Shown here piece by piece: positions 1 to 9,188 of a DNA stretch of 64,000 bases; within the stretch, counting starts at the first letter, position 1, and every line of letters begins with the position of its first letter. The translations under genes and the position numbers were made by a program. Source of the stretch: Rubidibacter lacunae KORDI 51-2 (GTDB lineage: Bacteria > Cyanobacteriota > Cyanobacteriia > Cyanobacteriales > Rubidibacteraceae); NCBI RefSeq assembly GCF_000473895.1, contig NZ_ASSJ01000006.1, positions 1 through 64,000 of the forward strand. Reading direction: 5' to 3'. The notes beneath the pieces were generated by a model. It was given only the letters and a program-made list of their open reading frames with translations. It did not search any database and had not been told where the DNA came from.

Positions 1-11
1 TTTGGACATAG

Positions 12-200
12 ATCGCGTATCGATCTCTCAACCTGCAGCGTTGCATGGGCGCGCGCGATTGCCTCTTTTGTTGCCACAATCTGGTCGACTCGCTGTTGCG
101 TGAAGACCACTTGAGTGCGAACGCGATCGAAGCAGAGCGGGAACGGCAGGTGGTGGATTGGTACCACCGTCCAATTTTTTACCCATCCGACCCTGCCTGA
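12..200 (+). other. possible end of a small or truncated ORF
   Basis: An open frame runs from a stop at about position 9 to a TGA at 198-200. It has an in-frame ATG at 45, which would give about 51 residues. The C-terminal half reads like a charged amphipathic helix followed by WYHRPIFYP and looks protein-like. There is no recognisable family or clear ribosome site, and the window edge removes upstream context. It may be a small gene or chance. Confidence 0.2.
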
Positions 201-262
201 CCGAGATAATATCCCGTGACGTCCGATCGCCCAGCTGCTTGCCGAGTGCGAGTGCTCCGGCT

Positions 263-2362
263 TCACGAGTGGGACTCGCCAAAGAGAACCAGCGAACAGG
301 TCAGCTCCTCGAGCAAGCGCGCGGTGACGTCGCTGACGGCCAAACCCCCTGCCGTCCGCCGTCTCAGAGAGCGCAAAATTACCAAGTCGAACGACCGCGC
401 CGCCGCAATGATTGCCTCGGCAATGTTGTCGTGGGCGAGCGTCACGATTTCCGCTGCAACCTGCGGTCCGCCTGCGGCCAACAAGCCTTTGAGATCGCGC
501 TCGAAGCCAGCCATTTGCGCCGGCAGCATGCGTCGATCGGCCACGTGGAGGAAGGTCACTGAGGACTGATGTGTATCGGCAAATAACTGTGCGAACCGCA
601 CTACGAGCCGTGCTTGCACCGTGAAGTTTTTGATCGGTACCAGAATCCGCTGCAGGCGAACTGGCTCGTCTAGCAAGCGCGTAACTGCCACCGGACAATG
701 CGACGCCCAAAACACGTTATCGATCAGATTGCCGAACAACCGCGCCCGCAGCCCGACAGCCGTGTCGCTCCATCCCATTACGACCAAGCTAGCCTGTTGT
801 TCGCGCGCCGCACGGCTGATGCCCTCAGCAATGTCGTCGTCAATACGCAACACCGATGTAACCTCGACTCCGAACTCCTGTCCCAAATCCTCCGCCCTTG
901 CCAAGAGGCGATCGCCGCGGATGAGGGTGTCATTTAACTGCGGTTCGTCCATATGCACGTGGGCTTGCGCGATCGTGAGGGCAACGACCCGCCCGCTTTC
1001 GTGGCGGGCGAGGAGCGATGCCATTTCGATCAAATACCGCTCCGTCAGTGGATTGCTGACCGGGACGACCACGGAGAACGTAGGGGTTGCCAGCTGCTCG
1101 TCGCTGCGATTGAGTTCCCGCTCTACCCGCTCCCACCAGGGGATGGAATCGTCAGTATCAATCTCATCTTCGGGGTCAACTAACGGTAGCTGTCTGGCGA
1201 AACGTTCGGTCAGCAGCGGTCCGACCAGGGACGTGACCAACATCAGTACGAGGATCGCGTTAAACACCTGCGAGTCGATCAATCCTGCCTGCAGTCCTGC
1301 GAGCGCGGCTGCGAGTGTTGCCGCCACCTGAGGGAGCGATAGCGACCACATTGTTAGCGTTTCCACCCAGCTGTAGCGATAGAGCAGCTTCGCGATCGCC
1401 GCTGCCACCAGCTTGGCTCCAAAGACACCGCCAACAATCGCCAGCGTCAGCCAGAGAGCAGAGTCTAGCGTCTCGATAAACACATCGACATCAAGCAACA
1501 AACCCATACCAACGAAAAAGAACGGGATGAATAGCGTACTGCCTACAAACTCGATTTTTTCCTCGACCGGACTGCGATCGACGACGTCATTCACCGCCAA
1601 ACCGGCAAGGAACGCGCCGACGATCTTGTCCACGTCCAGTAACTGCGCGCCGACTGCTGACAGGAATACCGCTAGCAAAACAAACAAAAACTGATTGCCC
1701 TGCTCGTCGCCCGTTCGCCGAAAAAACTCCTTTCCCGCCCAATCGATGCCAAATAGGACGGCAATCACGTAGAGGGCTAGACCGCTTAGCTGACCGCTTA
1801 GGCTCACGGCGGAAAACTCGCCGGCATGAACGGTTACGCAAATCGCCAATACTAGTAATGCGGCGATATCGGTAAAAATGGTTGCTCCGATCGTTACCGT
1901 AATGGCTTCATTCCGCGTGACACCCAAACGCGTGACGATCGGATAAGCCAGTAGCGTGTGGGAAGCTATCAACGAGCCGATGAGCACTGACGCAGTCCAC
2001 CCAAACCCAAAGCCGCGCCCGACGGCAATGCCAACCAACATCGGGACCAAAAATGTGGTCAAGCCGAACCCGAAGGAGCGCCACTTCTTTTTGCGAAACT
2101 CTGATAAGTCGATTTCCAAACCCGCCACGAACATCAGATAGATCTTTCCAATGTCCGATAACAGCGCGATCGTCTCGGCTTGGGGGTCGAGCAGGCGCAA
2201 TCCGCCAGGACCTAAGATGACCCCTGCAACCAATAACCCGACCAACCCCGGAAGGCGCAGGCGCTCGAACAAAGGCGGAATGGTCAAGCTGACCAGCAGC
2301 AGGATCGTGAAGGCAATCAGCGGACTGTCCGGAACGGCACTGAGCAGTCGGTCGAGAGTCAT
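263..2362 (-). CDS. CPA2-family cation:proton antiporter with C-terminal universal-stress domains
   Basis: This 699-residue inner-membrane protein has about 12 hydrophobic segments in residues 1-390, the Na+/H+ exchanger fold of the CPA2 (NapA/Kef/NhaS3) group. The transport-core motif GATIFTDIAAL places T164-D165 where NapA-type antiporters carry the ion-binding acidic residues. Residues about 425-560 and 570-699 resemble two tandem UspA domains, which in this family are cytoplasmic and probably bind nucleotides to control transport. Expected role: exchange of Na+ or K+ for H+ in pH or salt homeostasis. The length is normal for antiporter-plus-Usp fusions. It is divergent from the small secreted-protein gene across about 190 bases. 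The ion specificity cannot be read from sequence. Confidence 0.88.
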   Translation of the reverse strand: MTLDRLLSAVPDSPLIAFTILLLVSLTIPPLFERLRLPGLVGLLVAGVILGPGGLRLLDPQAETIALLSDIGKIYLMFVAGLEIDLSEFRKKKWRSFGFGLTTFLVPMLVGIAVGRGFGFGWTASVLIGSLIASHTLLAYPIVTRLGVTRNEAITVTIGATIFTDIAALLVLAICVTVHAGEFSAVSLSGQLSGLALYVIAVLFGIDWAGKEFFRRTGDEQGNQFLFVLLAVFLSAVGAQLLDVDKIVGAFLAGLAVNDVVDRSPVEEKIEFVGSTLFIPFFFVGMGLLLDVDVFIETLDSALWLTLAIVGGVFGAKLVAAAIAKLLYRYSWVETLTMWSLSLPQVAATLAAALAGLQAGLIDSQVFNAILVLMLVTSLVGPLLTERFARQLPLVDPEDEIDTDDSIPWWERVERELNRSDEQLATPTFSVVVPVSNPLTERYLIEMASLLARHESGRVVALTIAQAHVHMDEPQLNDTLIRGDRLLARAEDLGQEFGVEVTSVLRIDDDIAEGISRAAREQQASLVVMGWSDTAVGLRARLFGNLIDNVFWASHCPVAVTRLLDEPVRLQRILVPIKNFTVQARLVVRFAQLFADTHQSSVTFLHVADRRMLPAQMAGFERDLKGLLAAGGPQVAAEIVTLAHDNIAEAIIAAARSFDLVILRSLRRRTAGGLAVSDVTARLLEELTCSLVLFGESHS

Positions 2363-2555
2363 GGGCGTCCGCGCCAGGTTATGTCTAGGGTCGGCTTCCA
2401 GCGTACAGTAGCAACGACATCCAGTTGTTGTAATTGCCGCGTTCGGAGCGATTGCGGCACAAATTCGCTCCTGGTGATGTCGGAACCTTCAAGGTAGCCA
2501 TACCCTTACACTCATCGCAGACGCGTTACGGTTAAGTCGCGCAACAGTTAAGGTC

Positions 2556-2984
2556 ATGCAGACAAGCAGTCTAATCGGGCTCTTCTTGACGATCGCAGGA
2601 CTGGTGGCGACCTCTGCGTTGGCAGAGGCAAACGCTGTTCCCGACGCGCAGCAAGTCGCTCAGAGCCGCAAGCTTGATAGCAACGCAATTGGCATCCACA
2701 GCATCGAACTCAACCGGGCGAAAAACCTTGCGCGGCAAGCTGCAGAGCGATTCAATGGGGGCTTAAGCAATTACCGCGCCGAACCCGTCATGCACGGCGA
2801 TCCCCTAACAGCGTCCTTCCTTGTCGGCGACGATCGCCAAGCGGTTACCTTTACGTTCCGCGGTTACCGCCCGCGCCAAGACGGGGCAATTAAGTACGTT
2901 TTTGAGAGTGTCGTGCGCGTGGATTTGCCCTCGGGCGAAACGGACATGCTCTACAACGGGCCCATCCGCGACGACGCTTCTTGA
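2556..2984 (+). CDS. small secreted protein of unknown function
   Basis: The 142-residue product begins with a typical signal peptide: a hydrophobic stretch at residues 5-22 ending near ALA-EANA. The mature part is about 115 residues, mixed polar and beta-rich, with no cysteines and no motif I recognise. It is probably exported to the periplasm or thylakoid lumen. It is convergent with thiD, whose stop lies 12 bases away, so the two may share a termination zone. The signal peptide and codon pattern make it likely real. Function unknown. Confidence 0.65.
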   Translation: MQTSSLIGLFLTIAGLVATSALAEANAVPDAQQVAQSRKLDSNAIGIHSIELNRAKNLARQAAERFNGGLSNYRAEPVMHGDPLTASFLVGDDRQAVTFTFRGYRPRQDGAIKYVFESVVRVDLPSGETDMLYNGPIRDDAS

Positions 2985-2996
2985 AACAGCTCTCGC

Positions 2997-3806
2997 TTAC
3001 CCGGCCCCTGCATTTGGCAGTAGCGGAAAGAAATGCCCGACCGGACCGTTACCCCTGCCGATGTCGAGGGCGTGTTTTAGGGCTGTCGTAACATAAGATT
3101 TTGCCGCCCGGACTGCTGTCAGGGGCTCATAACCGCGCGCGAAGTTGGCCGCGATCGCAGCCGACAGCGTACAGCCAGTACCGTGGTTGTTGCGCGTCGG
3201 TACGACTGGAGCTTGCAAGACCTCAAAGCGATCGCCATCGAACCATACGTCGGTGCCCCGGAGCGCGCCAGGCATACCTCCGCCTTTGACCAGCACCGCC
3301 CGCGGACCGAAAGCGTGGATGAGCTTGGCCGCTTGCTGCATGTCACCCAGGGTTTTCAACTCCATACCACACAGCAATTGTGCTTCGTACCGATTGGGCG
3401 TCACCACCGCGGCCAGCGGCACAAGGAGATCGCGCAGACAGGCGATCGCATCATCGGCCAGCAGCTGATGGCCCGCCCGTGAAACCATGACCGGATCGAC
3501 CACCAGCGGTGCGATCGCCCATTGCTCCACCTGGGTAACAACGGTTGCGATGATGTCGCGATTCAGCAACATGCCGGTTTTCGCTGCTTGCACGCCAATA
3601 TCTTCGACAATTGCCACAACCTGCGCTGCTACTGCTGCAGGTGGGAGCGCGTCCACCCGCGTGACGCCCAGAGTATTTTGCGCGGTCGTGCAAGTCAACA
3701 CACTCGTTCCGTGAACGCAGTGGAATGCGAATGTTCGCAGGTCTGCTTGAATGCCCGCACCACCGCCACTGTCGGATCCTGCGATTGTGAGAGCTACTTC
3801 AACCAC
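2997..3806 (-). CDS. thiD: hydroxymethylpyrimidine/phosphomethylpyrimidine kinase ThiD
   Basis: This 269-residue ribokinase-fold enzyme phosphorylates HMP and then HMP-phosphate, giving the pyrimidine diphosphate used in thiamine synthesis. Diagnostic features are the N-terminal TIAGSDSGGGAGIQADL substrate loop, the KTGML segment, VDPVMVS in the middle, and the C-terminal GTGCTLSAAIAA anion-hole motif with its catalytic Cys/Asp region. Its length matches the family. The start is GTG at 3804-3806. It lies 9 bases downstream of ftsZ on the same strand and is probably co-transcribed with it. I see no TPP riboswitch just upstream, which fits internal placement in an operon. Confidence 0.93.
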   Translation of the reverse strand: MVEVALTIAGSDSGGGAGIQADLRTFAFHCVHGTSVLTCTTAQNTLGVTRVDALPPAAVAAQVVAIVEDIGVQAAKTGMLLNRDIIATVVTQVEQWAIAPLVVDPVMVSRAGHQLLADDAIACLRDLLVPLAAVVTPNRYEAQLLCGMELKTLGDMQQAAKLIHAFGPRAVLVKGGGMPGALRGTDVWFDGDRFEVLQAPVVPTRNNHGTGCTLSAAIAANFARGYEPLTAVRAAKSYVTTALKHALDIGRGNGPVGHFFPLLPNAGAG

Positions 3807-3815
3807 TCGTGCTTC

Positions 3816-5102
3816 CTATTGCCGGCCGGGCCGACGCCGGCGCAAGAAATCTGGAATGTCCAATTCCCCTTTTGACGGAGCGTCCCGAACGCTTGGTCTA
3901 GGAGTTGGCGCGGCAGCTGACTGAGACCTTTGCGTTTCGGAGGTTGATCGTGCGGTCTGCCGAGCAGCATCACCGTCTCCTGCAGCACCGGCAAACCCCG
4001 TCGCGATCGCCGTGATCCGAACCTCTCCCTGCAGTTTGTCGTCGAGCACCGCGCCGAAGATGATATTCGCCTCCGGATCGACTGCATCGTAGACAATTTC
4101 TGCCGCCGCATTGACTTCGTGCAAAGTCAAGTCACTGCCGCCTGTGATGTTGAATACAACACCTTGAGCTCCCGAGATCGACGACTCCAGCAAGGGGGAT
4201 GCAATTGCTGCTTGAGCAGCATCCACAGCACGCGACTTCCCGGAACCGATACCGATGCCCATCAACGCCGACCCGGCATCAGCCATTATCGAGCGCACGT
4301 CAGCAAAATCGACATTGATCAAACCCGGAATCGTGATAATGTCAGAAATACCTTGAACGCCCTGACGCAGTACGTCATCTGCCAGTCGGAAAGCCTCCTG
4401 CAACGGAGTGGGCTCCGAGGCTACGACTAACAGCTTGTCGTTCGGGATGGCGATGAGGGTATCGACTCGCGTCTGTAACTCGCGAACGCCGTCTTCAGCT
4501 TGCCGGGCGCGACGCCGGCCCTCGAATGAAAACGGGCGCGTTACCACGCCAACCGTCAGGCAGCCCAATTCTTTGGCAATTTCGGCTACCACGGACGCAC
4601 CGCCCGTACCGGTCCCCCCACCCATTCCTGCTGTAATAAACGCCAAGTCGGTATCCTGGAGGGCTGCTGCAATCTCATCACGCGACTCCTCTGCAGCCTT
4701 GTGGCCGATAGACGGATTGCCACCCGCTCCCAATCCGCGTGTAAGCTTCTGCCCAACCTGCAATCTATTCGTTGCAAGGGTGTTACTCAACGCCTGCGCG
4801 TCGGTATTTATCGTCCAATATTCAATGCCTCCAACTTGACTGGCAACCATGCGGTTGACGGCGTTACATCCCCCGCCCCCGACGCCGATCACCTTGATTC
4901 TAGCCATGTTTCCCGGCACGATCGCGCTGCTCCCATTGCTTCCGTGCAATTGTGTAACCCGGTCCCCGACACTTACAAGTCCACCCATTCCCGAGAATAG
5001 GCTATCCGACTGAGCGTCGAGATCGGAAACCGATTCTGCACTATACCCGATCTGATTCAGGCACGTCTCAATTCGCCCGGATTTGCTGTCATCAGTATTC
5101 AT
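3816..5102 (-). CDS. ftsZ: cell division GTPase FtsZ
   Basis: FtsZ is the tubulin-like GTPase that polymerises into the division ring. The 428-residue protein shows the GTP-binding signature GGGTGTG at residues 161-167, preceded by [17 protein letters not shown] near residue 69. It carries the NTDAQAL segment, the synergy-loop region NVDFADV, and a C-terminal conserved tail ([11 protein letters not shown]) for binding FtsZ partners. The N-terminus is about 66 residues longer than in E. coli, a common cyanobacterial trait. The ATG is followed by thiD after the stop. An IS1 remnant separates it from ftsQ, so ftsZ probably has its own promoter between about 5103 and 5400. No strong Shine-Dalgarno precedes the ATG. 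Confidence 0.97.
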   Translation of the reverse strand: MNTDDSKSGRIETCLNQIGYSAESVSDLDAQSDSLFSGMGGLVSVGDRVTQLHGSNGSSAIVPGNMARIKVIGVGGGGCNAVNRMVASQVGGIEYWTINTDAQALSNTLATNRLQVGQKLTRGLGAGGNPSIGHKAAEESRDEIAAALQDTDLAFITAGMGGGTGTGGASVVAEIAKELGCLTVGVVTRPFSFEGRRRARQAEDGVRELQTRVDTLIAIPNDKLLVVASEPTPLQEAFRLADDVLRQGVQGISDIITIPGLINVDFADVRSIMADAGSALMGIGIGSGKSRAVDAAQAAIASPLLESSISGAQGVVFNITGGSDLTLHEVNAAAEIVYDAVDPEANIIFGAVLDDKLQGEVRITAIATGFAGAAGDGDAARQTARSTSETQRSQSAAAPTPRPSVRDAPSKGELDIPDFLRRRRPGRQ

Positions 5103-5340
5103 GGTTTGAGGAAGGAGTATTTTCTAGGCGGTGCAATATATTCGGAACTCCCCCGAGGAATGGAAACGTCGGAGTCATAACCTAGTACTTGCCGGACCGA
5201 ACCTCGAACCAGTCGAGTCAGAACGTTTGCTATCCCGCTGGGAACGAGCGCAAACAGCACCAAGTTTTCCGACGGGCTAAATGCAGTCAATTCATGATAA
5301 CTGTCAGAACCATAATATGTAATATCGATCTAGATTCCGA

Positions 5341-5346
5341 ATTATA
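5341..5346 (-). promoter_or_regulatory. candidate -10 box for ftsZ
   Basis: On the minus strand these six bases read TATAAT, inside an AT-rich patch about 240 bases upstream of the ftsZ ATG and on the ftsZ side of the IS1 remnant. No good -35 box sits at the standard distance, so this is a weak suggestion. Confidence 0.25.
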
Positions 5347-5401
5347 GCGGCTGAGGAACTGGTTCGGGCACTCAATCATGAGAAGACTGTGGGCAGAACC
5401 C

Positions 5402-6160
5402 AGGCAGTAATGATGAATTTGCTAGGATAGAATTAAAATCATCCTTTCCTCTAAATGCCTCAATGTCCTTCCTGCCAAGCTCAACACACGGTCAAGAATG
5501 GTCGTATTCACACAGGCAAACAACGCTTTCTCTGTAAGCAGTGTGGCTACCAGTTTGTCGAGAACCCAACCCATAAGATCATTGATGCCGATACCCGCGC
5601 ACTCATCGATCGCCTGCTGCTGGAGCGCATTCCCAGAGCTGGAATTGCCCGCGCCGTGCAGGTTTCCGAGCAATGGCTTCAGGATTACGTTAATGTCAAA
5701 GCGGCTCAGACCAAGCACATGGCAGAAGTCCAGCCCAAACAAAAGCGCCCAGAAAAGCCAATGTAATGAACCGCGGTAGTTTGTTGACGGCAAAGGCAAC
5801 AAACCGGCGGGGCTAGCAGTCACTCGATGTCCAAACCCCAGACATCATCGCCGACTACGCCTGTTCGCGAGGTCGCTAGAGCATTGAAGCACTCCTGGAT
5901 TCATTGCCCCCCAGTCTCTCCACAGTGTGCCGACTTATACACCGAGGACTGGGAGGCCGACCGAGGCGTACTGCCCTCGAAATGCCATCGATTGCTACCA
6001 AGCAGAGTGGAAAGAACAGCGACATCGAACGCGACAACTGAACCCTTGCATCAGTCGCTCTCAAGGTTTGTGCGATGGAGTTAAGCCTTTACGACGTGCC
6101 CGTTAAATCACATTCACTTGTTGTGAAATGTCACTCACTGCTGCCACACATCATTACCTT
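5402..6160 (+). mobile_element. decayed IS1-family element, copy 1
   Basis: The element is about 755 bases, the usual IS1 size. It is bounded by a short terminal inverted repeat whose core GTAATGATG occurs at 5407-5415 and, inverted, at 6149-6157. Inside is a plus-strand transposase relic running from the zinc-finger N-terminus to the catalytic C-terminus with several frame breaks. Its left end, including AGGCAGTAATGATG and the AT-rich stretch after it, closely matches that of the second copy near 11.08 kb. It lies between ftsQ and ftsZ, genes that are usually close together. Confidence 0.8.
5455..6084 (+). pseudogene. IS1-family transposase, frameshifted
   Basis: The first 104 codons (5455-5766) are intact. 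They encode the InsA-like zinc ribbon (CPSCQ...CKQCGYQF) and helix-turn-helix (GIARAVQVSEQWLQDYVN). Downstream, pieces in changing frames match the rest of cyanobacterial IS1 transposases: QCNEPR-FVDGKGNKP around 5760-5800 (the DE-x-W-SFV region), PQCADLYTEDWEA and PSKCHR around 5915-5995, SDIERDN then a stop near 6030, and LHQSLSRFVR in another frame to about 6080. The order matches the family and only the reading frames are broken. It is not functional as written. Confidence 0.8.
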
Positions 6161-6284
6161 TTTAGTACCACCTAACCGTGTATCGCGAATACCACCACAA
6201 CAAATGTCCGGATTCTCCCTTCCGGCAGGATATTAAGAATCCTTAAGAAAACCTTGAGATTCAACCGTGTCGAGCCGCAAAGGG

Positions 6285-7136
6285 CTACTCGGTCGCCTCA
6301 GCTGCTGTGGGTTCAAAGGCAATTGCTGGAGTGTCCGGATCGCGCAGGTCGATGTATGAAATTTGGGAGACATCGACGCGCTCGGGCAAATTTCGCAGCC
6401 GGGAGAGGGCAATTAGTTGGGCAGGGAAGCGGCGGCCGTAGGGTCCACAATGAGCGATGCCTAGTTCGGTATGAACGATCAAATTGCTTGGGTCGCGCCA
6501 GTCGATCGAGCGAACGGCAATCGGGGATTCCTGAAGTTGGTGGTATAGCTTTTTCCACTCTTGACGGTAGTGTTCGCCGTAGCCGATCGCGCTCAAGGCC
6601 ATCGCGTCGCGCTCGCGGTCGGGATCGGTATAACTGCTTTGGGGCATCCAAATGCCCGTTGCATCCAGAAATCCCGGAACGGCAGCTGGTGTTTGAGTGG
6701 TATCAGCTTGCTCGGGAGAGACGGGTTGCGTCATGGCAACAGGTGGGCGCTCGCGGACGGTCACGGTCACGCGGGGGGGGAGCAACCGGCGTTCCACTGT
6801 GGCTTCGGCAACGGGAGCGGTGGTGGCGAGAGCCCGCTCGAGATTTTGCGGCTCGACCTGCCACAGCGACTGTTCGGCAGCAGCAGCAAGGCGTTCGCGA
6901 ATGGTATCGGCAGTCAACCTGCGGTTGCCCTCCACGACAACCTCGACCCGGTCGAAGCGCCAGCGCGGGAGCGTTAGCCCCCAGCACAGCCCCCAGACAA
7001 GCCCACAGCCTAGTGCCAATCGCCAAAAATTTTGGAGCACGAGCTGCTGTCGCTGTCGCCGACGCTGCTGCCGGCGATCGCGAACTGCTGGTAAAGAAAC
7101 ATAAACGTTCATAGACCGAGGGGTGCGCGAGTTCAA
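6285..7136 (-). CDS. ftsQ: cell division protein FtsQ (DivIB-like, POTRA domain)
   Basis: FtsQ is a bitopic membrane protein linking early and late divisome components. The 283-residue product has a basic cytoplasmic N-terminus (RDRRQQRRRQRQQ), one membrane segment at about residues 37-57, and a POTRA domain beginning WRFDRVEVVVEGNRRLTADT. The beta-domain ends IDLRDPDTPAIAF, as in cyanobacterial FtsQ. The size is normal. It is transcribed toward the IS1 remnant and ftsZ, so any original ftsQ-ftsZ read-through is now interrupted by about 1.2 kb. It is divergent from the ctp protease gene. Confidence 0.9.
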   Translation of the reverse strand: MNSRTPRSMNVYVSLPAVRDRRQQRRRQRQQLVLQNFWRLALGCGLVWGLCWGLTLPRWRFDRVEVVVEGNRRLTADTIRERLAAAAEQSLWQVEPQNLERALATTAPVAEATVERRLLPPRVTVTVRERPPVAMTQPVSPEQADTTQTPAAVPGFLDATGIWMPQSSYTDPDRERDAMALSAIGYGEHYRQEWKKLYHQLQESPIAVRSIDWRDPSNLIVHTELGIAHCGPYGRRFPAQLIALSRLRNLPERVDVSQISYIDLRDPDTPAIAFEPTAAEATE

Positions 7137-7404
7137 TTTATGTGACCGATCTCACGGTGCGACAGTTGCCGCCAGCGTCAACTAAGCCTAAACAAAACCG
7201 AAGATACAAAAGACGATTGAGAAAAGCAAACTCCAGGTTTTGCTCGAGAACCAGCAGTATTGGCTAGAACCTTCACCGTCGCAAGCGCCTGCGGTGCTTG
7301 CGGACGCGCGATTTCCAGTTTGTCTGTGCTAACGTTGGTGGCATAAACGTTCCGTGCCTGTCGAACGCCTCCCTCAAAACTTTTTTGTTACACTTCCCGA
7401 ACTT

Positions 7405-8688
7405 ATGGTGCTCCCTAAACGCGGATTAGTTCTCGGCGCAACTGCAGCAATGCTGACGACCGTAGCGATCACTGGTGCCGGGTTGCAGCTTTCCCAAAGC
7501 CAAGCCTTCTTTAGCGAAAGTCCTAAAGAATTGGTCGATGAAGTGTGGCAAATTATCAACCGACAGTACCTTGATGCCACCTTTAATCAGGTCGACTGGC
7601 GCGCGGTGCGTAACGAATATTTAGATATGTCTTACGACAGTAAAGAAGATGCCTACGATGCTATCCAAGAAATGCTGGATAAGCTCGAGGATCCTTATAC
7701 GCGTTTTCTTAAGCCCGAGGAATTTGAAACCCTGCAAATTGACACCTCAGGAGAGCTACTAGGAATAGGTATTCAGATTGCTCTTGATGAAGAAACAGGG
7801 GACATCACGGTTGTCGCTCCAATTGAGGATACCCCGGCATTTGAGGCTGGATTGCTGGCTAAAGACACGATCGTGGAGATCGACGGTCAAAGCACTGAAG
7901 GCATGGAAATCAACGATGCTGTCAGCCTGATTCGCGGAAAACCAGGAACATCGGTCGGGATTGTTATCCGCCGTGGCACGCGCGAGCTAGAGTTTGAAAT
8001 CGAGCGCGCCCGCATCGAGATTCACCCCGTCCGCGCCCGGATCGAGCCGACGGAAAGTGGCAACATCGGGTACATTCGCCTGACGCAATTCAGTGCCAAT
8101 GCCGTCGATGAAATGCGCGAGGCGATCCAAGACTTCGAAAAGCAAGATGTTGCGGGTTACGTGCTCGATTTGCGCTCTAACCCCGGTGGCTTGCTCTACT
8201 CCAGCATCGAGATCGCGCGCATGTGGCTTGAAGAGGGCACGATCGTCTCGACGGTCGATCGCCGAGGTGAGGTCGATCGCCAGCGAGCAAATTACCGCTC
8301 GTTAACCGACGCGCCATTGGTCATTCTGATCGATGGCGGCTCGGCCAGTGCCAGCGAGATCCTTTCAGGTGCACTACAGGATAACGATCGCGCTTCGTTG
8401 GTTGGCACTCAAACCTTTGGGAAAGGTCTGGTGCAGTCGGTGCGCAGCCTTGGCGACGGCTCGGGCTTGACCGTAACGATCGCCAAGTACCTCACGCCTT
8501 CCGGTCGCGACATTAACGAAGAGGGCATCGAACCAGATTCGATCGTCGAGCTCGAAGATAGCCAGCGCGAAGCCCTGCAGCAGGACCGCTCGCAAATTGG
8601 TACTCTGAAAGACCCTCAGTTCGTTGAAGCACTGGACATTCTGCTCGAGACCATTGCCAGTGCGGATAGCGCTCCCGGTGATGCGTAA
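7405..8688 (+). CDS. carboxyl-terminal processing protease, S41 family
   Basis: This periplasmic or lumenal serine protease is of the Ctp family, whose members trim C-termini (CtpA matures photosystem II D1). Translation from ATG 7405 gives 427 residues with an N-terminal signal anchor (LVLGATAAMLTTVAITGAG). A GTG at 7354 would add 17 residues that do not look signal-like. A PDZ domain spans about residues 95-185 (GELLGIGIQI...). The Ser/Lys dyad sits in GGSASASEI (Ser) and FGKGLVQ (Lys). Length fits CtpB/CtpC-type paralogues. Which paralogue this is cannot be settled without a tree. It is divergent from ftsQ. Confidence 0.9.
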   Translation: MVLPKRGLVLGATAAMLTTVAITGAGLQLSQSQAFFSESPKELVDEVWQIINRQYLDATFNQVDWRAVRNEYLDMSYDSKEDAYDAIQEMLDKLEDPYTRFLKPEEFETLQIDTSGELLGIGIQIALDEETGDITVVAPIEDTPAFEAGLLAKDTIVEIDGQSTEGMEINDAVSLIRGKPGTSVGIVIRRGTRELEFEIERARIEIHPVRARIEPTESGNIGYIRLTQFSANAVDEMREAIQDFEKQDVAGYVLDLRSNPGGLLYSSIEIARMWLEEGTIVSTVDRRGEVDRQRANYRSLTDAPLVILIDGGSASASEILSGALQDNDRASLVGTQTFGKGLVQSVRSLGDGSGLTVTIAKYLTPSGRDINEEGIEPDSIVELEDSQREALQQDRSQIGTLKDPQFVEALDILLETIASADSAPGDA

Positions 8689-9188
8689 AGCATTGACGCC
8701 GAGGCGATTTCTATGTCTTGCTTTCCGCCGCGCAAATTATTCACATATGACGGGCGATCGCTTCCGGCAAGCTTTAGGGCGGACTCGCGATCGGGTTCGA
8801 TCGTGAGGATCGTGCCTAGTAGGTCGGGTCGAGGAATTAGTGAGGGAGGCCGGATGTCAGGTGTGGTATCAGCCGCCCGAATCGCCGGACGCGAACAAAA
8901 TCGAGCGTTCTTGGTTGTAGTTAATAGTCACTTATGGAAATGCTGGCAGGAGTTTGGGACGTTACGGGAGGCAAAGGATCGCGCTCTTCGCATGCTGTCC
9001 TAGTCTGAGTGGCTGTTGATTTACCCATTCATCGCTTGAAACAGCTTGATGTTGCTGCTTCGCTCGTTGCGGCGATGCGGCACGCCTGCGACAAAATGTC
9101 GGCGCGCCTCAACACTTTACAATGATGACAATTCGCGCGGGTAGAGCGACGATAGGGGCTCAAGCGTGCATCCAGGAGCAACTACATC
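8689..9188. other. 500-base gap without a clear gene
   Basis: Only short frames occur here. One of 96 codons (8713-9003, plus) is arginine/serine-rich with no family signal. A possible -10 box TACAAT at 9118-9123 lies about 65 bases before the next gene, without a convincing -35. I see no RNA gene or strong hairpin. Confidence 0.4.

Noticed and set aside
28-282. 84-codon minus-strand frame at the left edge
   Set aside because: Low-complexity, overlaps the antiporter 3' end; no family match.
5099-5290. 63-codon frame whose stop overlaps the ftsZ ATG
   Set aside because: No family signal, weak ribosome site; probably the ftsZ leader.
5103-5400. possible TPP riboswitch upstream of the ftsZ-thiD pair
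   Set aside because: No THI-box-like sequence; thiD sits second in the pair.
8713-9003. 96-codon plus-strand frame
   Set aside because: Arg/Ser-rich composition with no domain or ribosome site.
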